Of a stretch of 64,000 nucleotides of DNA, positions 24,276 through 32,355 are shown piece after piece; position 1 is the stretch's first letter, and every line of letters begins with the position of its first letter. The translations under genes were made by a program, and so were the position numbers. The notes under the pieces were generated by a model. It was not told the origin of the DNA. It made no database searches and was given only the letters and a program-made list of their open reading frames with translations. Origin of the DNA: Alloactinosynnema sp. L-07 (GTDB lineage Bacteria; Actinomycetota; Actinomycetes; Mycobacteriales; Pseudonocardiaceae); assembly GCF_900070365.1 (NCBI RefSeq), contig NZ_LN850107.1:3968001-4032000 (forward strand), read 5' to 3'.

Positions 24276-26189
24276 GTGACCGAGCCCCGCGCAGCCACCC
24301 CCGACACCCCCCTCGGCACGCCGACGCCGGTACGCCTGCCCTCCTCGGGCGCGGCGATCAACCACCCGGCCATCGACCCGGCACACCATCCACAGGCAGC
24401 CATCCACCCGGCCATGGCTTCTGCCCACCAAGCCCACCCGACGCCCGGCCACCAACCCGCCGTCCACCAGCCCCACACGACCGCGCCCCCGCCCCGCCGA
24501 CCCACCGCGACCGGCCCAGCCGATCAAGCCGACGCGACCGCAGGCCCAGCCCACCAAACCCACGCCGCCGCCTGCCTGCCCCACCCATCCCAGGCCACCA
24601 TCGACATACCTCACCCATTCCAGGCCACCAGTCGGCCCCATCAAACCCATCCGACCATCGGCAGGCCATACCTCGACGCGACCACCGGCCAGACCCACCA
24701 ACCCCCGGCGACCGCCAGCCCGCCCCACCCATCCCACGCGACCGTCGGCCCAGCCCATCAAGCCCACGCGACCACCGGCTTCCCCCATCAAGCCCAAGCG
24801 ACCACCGGCCAGGCCCACCAAGCCCACCCGACCACCGGCCCGGCCCAAGCCCACGCGACCGCCGGCCTGCCCCACCCATCCCACGCGACCACCGGCCAGT
24901 CCCATCAAGCCCACGGGACCGTCGGCCTTACTCGGCAGCCGGTCATCGGTCAGGCGAGCGGCCACGGCCACGCCGCCCGTACCCACCAGGCCGCCGCCCG
25001 CGACGCCGCGTTCGCCGCCCCCACTACCGCGCCCCTCGGCGCACCCGCCGCCACGGGCGGGCAGCCTGCCTGGACCACCCCAGCCCCTCCAGCAGACACC
25101 AACCGCCCCACCCGCTCACCCGCCCCGCCCGACGCCGACCGCCCGAATCCGATTCGGCGACTCCTCGGCGAGATCACCGCTCTGCGGATCATGTGCTGGC
25201 AGCTCGTCCTCATCGCCGCGGTGCTGGTCGTCGGCGAACCCTGGTACGTGATCGCCGCCGTCGCGGTCGCCTCGCTGCTGGTCCTGGCTCTCACCGCGGT
25301 CCGCCGCCGCGGCCGGTGGCTGCACGAGTGGGTGATGGCGTGGTCGACCTACCTGGCCCGCCGCCGCGTCTGCGAGCTGTCCACCGACGCAGGCCCGGCA
25401 CTCCTGCGCCATCTGTCCCCCGAGTCGACCGGGATCAACGCGACGGTCAACGGGGAGCCGGTGTTCATGGTCAGCCAGCCGACCGGGCTCACCGCCGTCC
25501 TGCTGCCGCGTTCCACGGCGCGGGATCTGACCAAGGCGATCCCTCCGCCGGAGGACCTGCTGCCACCCACCGACGAGCAGGCCCTCGCCTTCGCCGTGCG
25601 GGTGGTCCACCACGCGGGCGTCAAGCGGGACCGGCCACCGCGGGTCTGGATCGCGCTCCAAGCCCTGCGGACGGTCGACGCGCACCGCGACGCCGAGGTC
25701 ACTCTGGCCCTGGGCAACGCGATCCGCCGCGCACACCGGCAGCTCCGCCGCGACGGGCTGCCCACGCGGACGCTCGCCGAGCCCGAGTTGCTCGGCACCC
25801 TCGCCGCCCTCTCCCACACCAACTCCGGCCGCGGCCAAGTCCAGGAACACTGGCACCACTGGCGCAGCGGCACGATCCGCCAGGCGACGTTCCGCCTGAC
25901 CGGCTGGGCCGACCTGCCGCCCAACGTCGCGGGCCAGCTCCTGCGCTGGTTGCTCACCGCCGCCCCCGGGGCCGCCATCACGGTCGCCATCACCGCGACC
26001 CGCCCACCGGACCGAACCGACACCGTCGTCGAAGCCGCCCTTCGCGTGGCGACCATGGCCGTTCCCACGCTGACGAGCGCGACCCTCGAACTGACCCGCC
26101 TGGCCCGCGAACGCGGAATCACCCTGGAACGCCTGGACGGCCGACACACCACCGGGGTCGCGGCCACCCTTCCTCTTGGCGCCCTTTGA
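24276..26189 (+). CDS. eccE: Type VII secretion protein EccE with a long His-rich repeat N-terminal extension
   Basis: A 637-residue protein. The C-terminal half (from about 285) is EccE-like: basic segment NPIRRLLGEITALRI, two membrane helices (about 305-350), then a soluble domain with VPTLTSATLELTRLARERG near the end. EccE is the peripheral membrane subunit of the ESX complex and is usually the last ecc gene of a locus. The N-terminal ~285 residues are unusual: low-complexity and rich in His, Pro, Ala and Thr, including about 14 units of a 9-10-residue repeat (see 24507-24926). The GTG at 24276 is the upstream-most plausible start. A long overlapping frame (24224-26296) is Arg/Pro-rich and lacks EccE similarity, so it was not called. 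Confidence 0.85.
   Translation: MTEPRAATPDTPLGTPTPVRLPSSGAAINHPAIDPAHHPQAAIHPAMASAHQAHPTPGHQPAVHQPHTTAPPPRRPTATGPADQADATAGPAHQTHAAACLPHPSQATIDIPHPFQATSRPHQTHPTIGRPYLDATTGQTHQPPATASPPHPSHATVGPAHQAHATTGFPHQAQATTGQAHQAHPTTGPAQAHATAGLPHPSHATTGQSHQAHGTVGLTRQPVIGQASGHGHAARTHQAAARDAAFAAPTTAPLGAPAATGGQPAWTTPAPPADTNRPTRSPAPPDADRPNPIRRLLGEITALRIMCWQLVLIAAVLVVGEPWYVIAAVAVASLLVLALTAVRRRGRWLHEWVMAWSTYLARRRVCELSTDAGPALLRHLSPESTGINATVNGEPVFMVSQPTGLTAVLLPRSTARDLTKAIPPPEDLLPPTDEQALAFAVRVVHHAGVKRDRPPRVWIALQALRTVDAHRDAEVTLALGNAIRRAHRQLRRDGLPTRTLAEPELLGTLAALSHTNSGRGQVQEHWHHWRSGTIRQATFRLTGWADLPPNVAGQLLRWLLTAAPGAAITVAITATRPPDRTDTVVEAALRVATMAVPTLTSATLELTRLARERGITLERLDGRHTTGVAATLPLGAL
24507..24926 (+). repeat. In-frame ~30-bp tandem repeats in eccE (14 degenerate units)
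   Basis: About 14 units of 27-30 bp encode the pattern A-T-(T/A/V)-G-x-x-H-(Q/P)-(A/S)-H, for example ATVGPAHQAH, ATTGQAHQAH and ATAGLPHPSH. Units are all multiples of three, so the frame is kept. The region contributes about twenty His residues. The left units are more degenerate than the right ones, suggesting growth by slippage or unequal exchange at the right end. Confidence 0.9.
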
Positions 26190-26246
26190 CGATCACGGCC
26201 AGTCTGTCGGGCGATAGACCAGTGAACATCCGAGGGCTGGTCAACG

Positions 26247-26292
26247 CCGGCCGCCGACCCCACCGCGGTGCGCGGTCGTGGTCGGCGGCCGG
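26247..26292. terminator. Bidirectional hairpin terminator between eccE and the secreted protein gene
   Basis: Perfect 13-bp arms CCGGCCGCCGACC / GGTCGGCGGCCGG with a 20-nt GC-rich loop. It lies between the convergent stops at 26189 (eccE) and 26307 (minus strand). It probably ends transcription in both directions. Confidence 0.75.
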
Positions 26293-26306
26293 ATAGGACA
26301 GTCCGG

Positions 26307-26684
26307 TCAGCAGGTCCGCAGGATCCTGGCGACGATCGTGTCGTTGATCTTGTGCCAGCCGGAGCCGACACAGCGTTTCTCCTTCCCGATCAGCTTGTCG
26401 AACTCGACGTAGTACCGCTGCCCGCTGGGAACGTGGAAGCCGTCGATGTCACCCTTGCTCGTGCCGCCCGCCTTGAGCGTGACGATGTCCTTGTTCGCAC
26501 AAGGACCGTTCGTCGAATGACACCACGATCGGGTGATTTTGACCGGGGTCTTGAGCTTGTTCGCCACCGTCCCATGTGGGCCCGCGGCCGCGGGCGGTGC
26601 GGCCTCGGCCTGGGTCGCGGAAGCGCTCGGCGCCATGCTCATCACGCTCATGGCGATGAAGGAAAGCAGTCGGATCGCGTTCAT
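26307..26684 (-). CDS. Small secreted protein with four cysteines
   Basis: A 125-residue protein whose N-terminus MNAIRLLSFIAMSVMSMAP followed by SASATQA is a classical signal peptide, with cleavage probably after about residue 25. The mature part contains exactly four Cys (SWCHSTNGPC, EKRCVGS, and the C-terminal LRTC), likely two disulfides, and beta-strand patterns such as YYVEFDKLIG. I do not recognise the family. The ATG at 26684 was chosen for the signal peptide; the frame extends upstream without coding signs. It is convergent with eccE and divergent from the STAND gene, with 149 bp of shared upstream DNA. Confidence 0.7.
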   Translation of the reverse strand: MNAIRLLSFIAMSVMSMAPSASATQAEAAPPAAAGPHGTVANKLKTPVKITRSWCHSTNGPCANKDIVTLKAGGTSKGDIDGFHVPSGQRYYVEFDKLIGKEKRCVGSGWHKINDTIVARILRTC

Positions 26685-26833
26685 GGTCGGGTCCAATCTG
26701 TTTGGGTTGCTGCCGTGAACCGGCGTCACCAACGATGCGGGCGGGTACTTCGCTTGGATGATTTCCCGTATACGGGATGCCGCTGACCTGGCGACTTGAC
26801 CTAACGTGGGTCTCTCACGACGAGAGGCACGGC

Positions 26834-29743
26834 GTGGGCAGACGTGGCGTTGAGCCGGTTCCGCACTCGGTGGCAAGTCAGCTGGAATACCGTCACAGCC
26901 TCAAGAACCTGATGGCGTGGGCCGGATACCGGACGCTCCAACAACTCCAGGCGGGCGCGGAGCGGCGCGGGGTGCCCATGCCATCGTCCACGGCGAACCG
27001 AGCGCTCAACGCGGACAAGCTGCCCACCGCCGATTTCGTCTGCCGGTTCGTGGCCGCGTGCGGCGGTGACGTCGCGCGCTGGATCGACGTGCGGGACCGG
27101 CTCGTCGACCGGCGGTACGCGGTGGACCAGCCGCCAACCACAGACGACGACCCAGCAGGCGAAGTCTGCCCATACCCCGGCTTGGCCCCGTTCCAGACCA
27201 CGCAGGCGGAGTGGTACTTCGGCCGGGAGCGCGTGGTAGCCGATCTGGTCACGCGCCTCACCGAGCGGCTTGACGACCGGTCGCCGCTGTTCGTGGTCGG
27301 GCCATCGGGGGTGGGCAAGTCGTCGCTGCTCCGGGCGGGACTTGTCCCGGCACTTCAGCAAGGCCGGTTCCCCGGCTCCCGAACGTGGCGGCACCTGGTG
27401 ATGACGCCGACCGCGCACCCAGTTCGGGAGTTGACGCGGCAAGTGGCCACGATGTTCGACACGGAGCAGGCCGACGTCGAGGATCGGCTGCGGCAGGCTC
27501 CCGACCGGCTGTGGCCCACCGACGAGACCGTGGTCGTGGTCGTCGACCAGTTCGAGGAGCTGTTCACCCACTGCGCCGACGAGGCGGAACGCGCGCTGTT
27601 CGTGTCCGCGCTGCGCTCCCCCGCCGTCGTCGTGCTGGCCCTGCGCGCCGACTTCTATGGACACTGCACGGCCTATCCGGAGTTCGTCTCGGCCCTGCGA
27701 CGCGGTCATCTCCCGCTCGGCGCGATGAGTGCCGCCGAACTGCGGGCCGTGATCGAGAAGCCCGCGGCCGCGGTCGGCATGACGGTCGAGAACGGGTTGG
27801 CCGAGCTGATGCTGGCCGAGCTGGGCGCCGAGGACGTCCAGGACGGGCGGCGCTACGAGCCTGGTGCTCTCCCGCTGCTGTCGCACTCGCTGTTCGCGAC
27901 CTGGCAACAACGTGACGGCAATGCCCTGACCCTGGCAGGCTATCGGCTCACCGGCGGCCTGCGCGGCGCTATCGCCGCCAGCGCCGAGAACGCCTTCCAA
28001 CGGCTCGATGACCACAGCCAGGCGGCCGCCAAGCGGCTGCTGCTGCGAATGATCCAGATCGGCGACGGCACCGACGACACCCGGCTCGGCCCCGACCGGG
28101 CACGACTGGTCGGCGAGACCGACGACCCGACCGCGGACGAGTCGGTGCTGGAGGCCCTCGCCGGAGCCCGCCTGGTCACCTTGAGCGCGAACCGCGCGGA
28201 GATCGCCCACGACATCGTGCTGCGCGCGTGGCCGCGGCTGCGCGCCTGGATCGACGGCGACCGCACCAGGCTGCTGGTCCGCCAGCGAGTCGCCGACGCC
28301 GCGCGGCAATGGGACCGGGAGGGCCGCCACGACTCGGACCTCTACCGCCAACCGAGACTGGGCGCGTCCAGCCAGTGGGTGAACCCCTCCGACCCGGACT
28401 TGCTCCCCACTACGCGCGAGTTCCTCACCGAGTCCGTCCGGCGCGAACACAGTCAGCGCCGCGTCCGACGACGACGCGGGCTGCTCGCCGTCGGTCTCAC
28501 GGTGGCGGTCGCGATCGCCGCCGCGGTGGCCGTCGAGTCCTATCAGGACGCATCCCGGCAACGCGACATCGCCGCGGCCCAGGTCGCCGCGTACGAGGCG
28601 ATCGCCCTGCGGAGTGGCGACGCCGACCTGGCGGGTCAGGTCAGTCTCGCCGCGTTCCGCATGGCGCCCGTCGCCGAGACCCGGGGCAGCCTCATCAGCG
28701 GCCTGGTCACCCCGAACCCGACGCAGCTCTCCACGGGCAACGCGACAGACGCCGTTCGCTCTGTCGCGTTCAGCGCGGACGGCCGCGTCCTCGCCGCGAG
28801 CAAGGGCTCGGTCATCCTTCGGTTCGACGTCGCCGACCCACTGAACCCGAAGCGGCTGCCGAACCTTGAGGGACACGCCAAAACGGTGCGCTCACTCGCG
28901 TACCGCCCGGACAACCAGTGGATCGCCGCCACCGGCGAAGACGGCGCGGTGCTGCTCTGGGACCTCGCCACTCCGGCGGTCCCGATACCCGTCGCCAACC
29001 ACGCGAACCAGGCCTACACGGTCGTGTTCGGCGATCGCGGGAACCTCCTGGCGTCCGCGAGCCTGGACACGACGACCCGCCTGTGGGACGTCCGCGACCC
29101 CCGAAACCCCAGCCTCCTCACCACGATCACCCACCCACACGCCGTCTTCGGCGTCGCGATCAGCCCCGACGGCCGCTTGCTCGCCACCGCCGGACAGAGC
29201 GACACCGTGCGCCTCTGGGACATCACCGAACCCCGCGAGCCGCGCCAGCTCAGCCACCTTGTCCGACACTCCGGCTACGTCAACACGGTCGGTTTCGCCC
29301 CGGACGGCCGAACCCTGGTGAGCACCGGCACCGACGCGACAGCCAGGCTCTGGGACATCACCGACCCGCGGCGACCGGTCCACTTGGCCGTGCTGACCGG
29401 GCACACGGCCCCCGTGCACGGGGCCGCCTTCAGCCCCGACGGCCACGCGCTGGTGACCACCAGCGTCGACGTCACCGCCCGGCTCTGGGACATCACCGAC
29501 CCGGCCCGCCCCACGGTCGTCGCCGCCCCGCTCACCGGCCACACCGACAATGTCTACTCGGCGTCCTTCCATCCCGACGGGCACACCCTGGCCACGGGCA
29601 GCCACGACCGGACGGTCAAGACCTGGGAGACCGACGTCGAGCGCGTCGCCGCCCGCGTCTGCGCCCCGACCCGACCCCGGATGACGAGCCAGGACTGGGC
29701 CCAGTACTTCCCCGGCTACCACTTCACACCACCCTGCCCTTGA
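26834..29743 (+). CDS. HTH-STAND NTPase with C-terminal WD40 repeats
   Basis: A 969-residue protein. The N-terminal ~90 residues form a helical HTH-like domain. An nSTAND1-type NTPase (about 120-500) follows, with Walker A GPSGVGKSSLL (about 155) and Walker B VVVVVDQFEELF. Then come a helix hydrophobic enough for one membrane pass (about 548-565) and WD40 repeats (about 636-945) with repeated (L/T)WD(I/L/V) ends such as TARLWDITDP. STAND proteins are signal-dependent switches that oligomerise when the sensor repeats bind a ligand. The GTG at 26834 follows a GAGAGG ribosome binding site; the frame is open to 26777. The gene ends 26 bp from the convergent TetR gene. Ligand and output are unknown. 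Confidence 0.85.
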   Translation: MGRRGVEPVPHSVASQLEYRHSLKNLMAWAGYRTLQQLQAGAERRGVPMPSSTANRALNADKLPTADFVCRFVAACGGDVARWIDVRDRLVDRRYAVDQPPTTDDDPAGEVCPYPGLAPFQTTQAEWYFGRERVVADLVTRLTERLDDRSPLFVVGPSGVGKSSLLRAGLVPALQQGRFPGSRTWRHLVMTPTAHPVRELTRQVATMFDTEQADVEDRLRQAPDRLWPTDETVVVVVDQFEELFTHCADEAERALFVSALRSPAVVVLALRADFYGHCTAYPEFVSALRRGHLPLGAMSAAELRAVIEKPAAAVGMTVENGLAELMLAELGAEDVQDGRRYEPGALPLLSHSLFATWQQRDGNALTLAGYRLTGGLRGAIAASAENAFQRLDDHSQAAAKRLLLRMIQIGDGTDDTRLGPDRARLVGETDDPTADESVLEALAGARLVTLSANRAEIAHDIVLRAWPRLRAWIDGDRTRLLVRQRVADAARQWDREGRHDSDLYRQPRLGASSQWVNPSDPDLLPTTREFLTESVRREHSQRRVRRRRGLLAVGLTVAVAIAAAVAVESYQDASRQRDIAAAQVAAYEAIALRSGDADLAGQVSLAAFRMAPVAETRGSLISGLVTPNPTQLSTGNATDAVRSVAFSADGRVLAASKGSVILRFDVADPLNPKRLPNLEGHAKTVRSLAYRPDNQWIAATGEDGAVLLWDLATPAVPIPVANHANQAYTVVFGDRGNLLASASLDTTTRLWDVRDPRNPSLLTTITHPHAVFGVAISPDGRLLATAGQSDTVRLWDITEPREPRQLSHLVRHSGYVNTVGFAPDGRTLVSTGTDATARLWDITDPRRPVHLAVLTGHTAPVHGAAFSPDGHALVTTSVDVTARLWDITDPARPTVVAAPLTGHTDNVYSASFHPDGHTLATGSHDRTVKTWETDVERVAARVCAPTRPRMTSQDWAQYFPGYHFTPPCP

Positions 29744-29769
29744 CGCGTCAAAGTAAGGTGCATCTTTGC

Positions 29770-30543
29770 TCACACAGTTGGGCTGCCTGGAGCAGCCAAG
29801 GCTATCCGGACCTGAATGCCGTCGAGGATGGTGTCGAGACCGAACGCGAGCGCGTGCTCAGGACTCTGCGTCGCGTTGAAGTGAGCGCCGACCGTGCTGC
29901 CGACGCGGCCGGACAGGACAAGGTCCTCGTCGACCATGACCTGTTCGAGGACCGGCGCGACCACGCCCCACCACTCGGCGTCGGACATCCCGGAGTCGGC
30001 TTGGGTCCGGGAGGTGCTCCGGTGCGCGCGGGCCGCGCTGTCGACGTGACTCAGCACCAGGGTCAGCGCGGCGTCCATCTCGAGGTCGGACAAACCGATG
30101 CCGTCGAGCGGCCGTAGCTCGGTTTCGTACTTGCGGCTGAGGTTCGGCCCAAGGGTCGGCCGGGACGAGCGGATGTCGAACAGCCACGGGTGCCGTTCGT
30201 AGAGGTCCCAGTTCCGGGCGGCGACGAATTTCATCGCCTCCCGCCAACCACCGACCCGAGTCGCGGCCTCGACGTCGTTGTCATACAACTCGCCGTAGAC
30301 CGAGTCGACCATGAGCGCGGTGAGGTCGTCCTTGCCAGGCACGTGCCGGTAGAGCGACATCGCGCCGACGCTCAGCTGGTCGGCCACCTTGCGCATCGAG
30401 ACGGCGTCGAGCCCGTCGGCGTCGGCGATCTCGATGCCCGCGCGGACGATCGCGGACACCGTGAGGCCGGAGCGGCCCGGCTTGGGGTGATGGCCCCACA
30501 ACAAGTAGAGGCTGTGCGCCAGGGCCGGGGAAGGTCGCGCCAC
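29770..30543 (-). CDS. TetR/AcrR-family repressor with TetR_C-type ligand domain
   Basis: A 257-residue regulator. A long N-terminal segment precedes the helix-turn-helix (about 30-75), whose recognition part is VSMRKVADQLSVGAMSLYRH. The C-terminal domain (about 95-250) resembles the TetR/TetC-type ligand domain. The GTG start at 30543 has an upstream GAGGAG. It is divergent from the VOC-family gene, and the 94-bp gap between the two starts contains paired operator-like repeats at 30570-30617. The regulator therefore most likely represses itself and the VOC gene, released by a small molecule that the VOC protein may bind or modify. Confidence 0.88.
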   Translation of the reverse strand: MARPSPALAHSLYLLWGHHPKPGRSGLTVSAIVRAGIEIADADGLDAVSMRKVADQLSVGAMSLYRHVPGKDDLTALMVDSVYGELYDNDVEAATRVGGWREAMKFVAARNWDLYERHPWLFDIRSSRPTLGPNLSRKYETELRPLDGIGLSDLEMDAALTLVLSHVDSAARAHRSTSRTQADSGMSDAEWWGVVAPVLEQVMVDEDLVLSGRVGSTVGAHFNATQSPEHALAFGLDTILDGIQVRIALAAPGSPTV

Positions 30544-30569
30544 TGCCGAGTTCTCCTCTTCTTGCGTCT

Positions 30570-30617
30570 TGCGTACACCGTACCGTACGGTTCCTGCGTA
30601 CGCCGTACCGTACGGCG
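30570..30617. promoter_or_regulatory. Paired TetR operator candidates
   Basis: Two direct 23-bp units, each containing CCGTACCGTACGG (first TGCGTACACCGTACCGTACG, second TGCGTACGCCGTACCGTACG plus further bases), with a 25-bp period. Each is itself nearly palindromic. They lie exactly between the divergent TetR and VOC starts, as expected for two TetR dimers binding side by side. Confidence 0.75.
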
Positions 30618-30637
30618 TAGCGCACAGGAAGGACCAC

Positions 30638-31426
30638 ATGCACGAGACCACCGTGCCGCTGCTGCCCTGCCGGTCCATCGACGAGATCGTCGAGTTCTAC
30701 GAGATGCTGGGGTTCACCCGGACCTACTACCAGGTCCGCCCCAATCCGTACGTGTCGCTGTCCCGTGAGGGTCTCCGGCTGGACTTCTTCGGCATGCCGG
30801 ACTTCAAGCCCGAGGACTCCTACGGCTCCTGCCTGGTGCTGGTGCCCGACACCGGCGCTCTGTTCCAGGCCTTCGCCGCGGGCATGCGCGCGGCCCACGG
30901 CAAGCTCCTGGTCGCCGGAATTCCCCGGATGACCCGCCCACGCAAGCGAAAGAACGCCGACAACCTGTCCGGCTTCACCGTCATCGACCCCGGCGGAAAC
31001 TGGATCAGGATCCTCGCCGCCAAGGCCGAACCCGCCGACAAGGAACCACCCCAGACCAAACTCGCCGCCTCCCTCCGCAGCGCCGTGGTCATGGGCGACT
31101 CCCACGGCCACGACGAGCAGGCCGCCCGAATCCTGGACAACGCGATCCAGCGGGATCACGCGACCGCGGCACCGGTCGACCTACTGGAAGCCTTGGCCTA
31201 CCGCGCCGAGCTCGCGGCACGAACCAACGACCCAACAGGCGCGCGCGGCTTTCTGGCCCAGGCAGCCGAGATCCCCCTCACCGACACCGAGCGGGCCGCA
31301 CTCACCGACACACTCACCAGCCTGCGCGACCTCGCGGCCACCCTGCCTGCCGCCGACGAACCCGCACCCCGACTCGTTGGCGGCCTTTTGGGGCATCAGG
31401 ACGCCCACCGCGGGTCAGACGTTTGA
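30638..31426 (+). CDS. VOC-family (glyoxalase/bleomycin-resistance-like) protein with helical extension
   Basis: A 262-residue protein. Residues 1-125 form a VOC-type beta-alpha-beta-beta-beta domain: TTVPLLPCRSIDEIVEFYEM, then LGFTRTYYQV, and FTVIDPGGNWIRIL closing the domain. The remaining ~130 residues are a helical extension not usual for VOC proteins, containing tetratrico-like segments (LLEALAYRAELAARTNDP). The ATG at 30638 has AGGAAGGA upstream. It is regulated with the divergent TetR through the operators at 30570-30617. Bleomycin-type resistance or metabolite binding is possible, but no substrate can be named. Confidence 0.75.
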   Translation: MHETTVPLLPCRSIDEIVEFYEMLGFTRTYYQVRPNPYVSLSREGLRLDFFGMPDFKPEDSYGSCLVLVPDTGALFQAFAAGMRAAHGKLLVAGIPRMTRPRKRKNADNLSGFTVIDPGGNWIRILAAKAEPADKEPPQTKLAASLRSAVVMGDSHGHDEQAARILDNAIQRDHATAAPVDLLEALAYRAELAARTNDPTGARGFLAQAAEIPLTDTERAALTDTLTSLRDLAATLPAADEPAPRLVGGLLGHQDAHRGSDV

Positions 31427-31431
31427 GAAGG

Positions 31432-32322
31432 TCAGACGATCCGCAGCAAACCCTCCTGCACGACCGTCGCCACCAGCGTGCCCGACTGCGTGAAGAACCG
31501 TCCCGTCGCGAGTCCACGCCCACCTGACGCGCTCGGGGAGACGCAGTCGTACAGGACCCACTCGTCCGCGCGGAATGGGCGGTGGAACCACATGGCGTGG
31601 TCGAGGCTCGCGCCCATGACGTTGTCGGTGCCCCAATAGACGCCGTGGCGGGCGAGTACCGAGTCGAGCAGGGTCATGTCCGAGGCGTAGGCCAGGACGC
31701 AGACGTGAAGCAGCGGGTCGTCGGGCAGGGTTCCGTCCGCGCGCATCCAGACCTGGTTGCTGGCCTCGCGGGGACCGGACTCGCGGGACAACCAGGGCGG
31801 TTCGGACACGTAGCGGATGTCGATCGGGCGGGGGCGGTCGGCGATGCGGCCGAACTTGGCCTTCAGCTCCGGGGTCATCAGGTCGCCGTGGGAGGGCAGG
31901 GCGTCCGGTGGGGGCACGTCGGGCATGTCCTCGGCGTGTTCGATGCCGTCCTCGATGATCTGGAAGGACGCCGACAGCGCGAAGATCGCCTTGCCGTGCT
32001 GAATCGCCACGACGCGGCGGGTGGTGAAGGAGCGGCCGTCGCGGATGCGGTCGACCTCGTAGACGATGGGGACGCTCGGGTCGCCGCCGCGGATGAAGTA
32101 GGCGTGCAGGGAGTGCACGCCGCGTTCCGGTGGGACGGTGCGGCCCGCCGCGACCAGTGCCTGGCCCGCGACCTGGCCGCCGAACACGCGGACCGGGGAA
32201 TGGCTCGGGCTCACGCCGCGGAAGATGTTCTCCTCGATCTTCTCCAGATCGAGCAGCGCGACCAGCCGGTCGAGGACCTGCTGGCCGCGCGGAACACCAT
32301 CCGAGGTGAGTGATTCAGCCAT
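31432..32322 (-). CDS. tesB: Acyl-CoA thioesterase II
   Basis: A 296-residue double hot-dog thioesterase that hydrolyses acyl-CoA to free acid and CoA in the cytoplasm. Typical segments are FRGVSPSHSPVRVFGGQVAGQ in the first hot-dog and a second hot-dog with YASDMTLLDS (the catalytic Asp region), SLDHAMWFHRPFRADEW and GLATGRFFTQSGTLVATVVQEG. Length is normal. It lies 33 nt downstream of pyk on the same strand, the same order as in mycobacteria (pykA, tesB). Its 3' end is 5 nt from the convergent VOC gene. Confidence 0.95.
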   Translation of the reverse strand: MAESLTSDGVPRGQQVLDRLVALLDLEKIEENIFRGVSPSHSPVRVFGGQVAGQALVAAGRTVPPERGVHSLHAYFIRGGDPSVPIVYEVDRIRDGRSFTTRRVVAIQHGKAIFALSASFQIIEDGIEHAEDMPDVPPPDALPSHGDLMTPELKAKFGRIADRPRPIDIRYVSEPPWLSRESGPREASNQVWMRADGTLPDDPLLHVCVLAYASDMTLLDSVLARHGVYWGTDNVMGASLDHAMWFHRPFRADEWVLYDCVSPSASGGRGLATGRFFTQSGTLVATVVQEGLLRIV

Positions 32323-32355
32323 GCCGGTCAGTCCTTTCCCGACCGGCGGGAGAAC

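Noticed and set aside
24507..24926. Possible CRISPR array
   Set aside because: Contiguous degenerate 27-30-bp units with no spacers, in frame within eccE.
24224..26296. 690-codon plus-strand frame overlapping eccE
   Set aside because: Pro/Arg/His low-complexity throughout; the other frame has the EccE membrane helices and domain.
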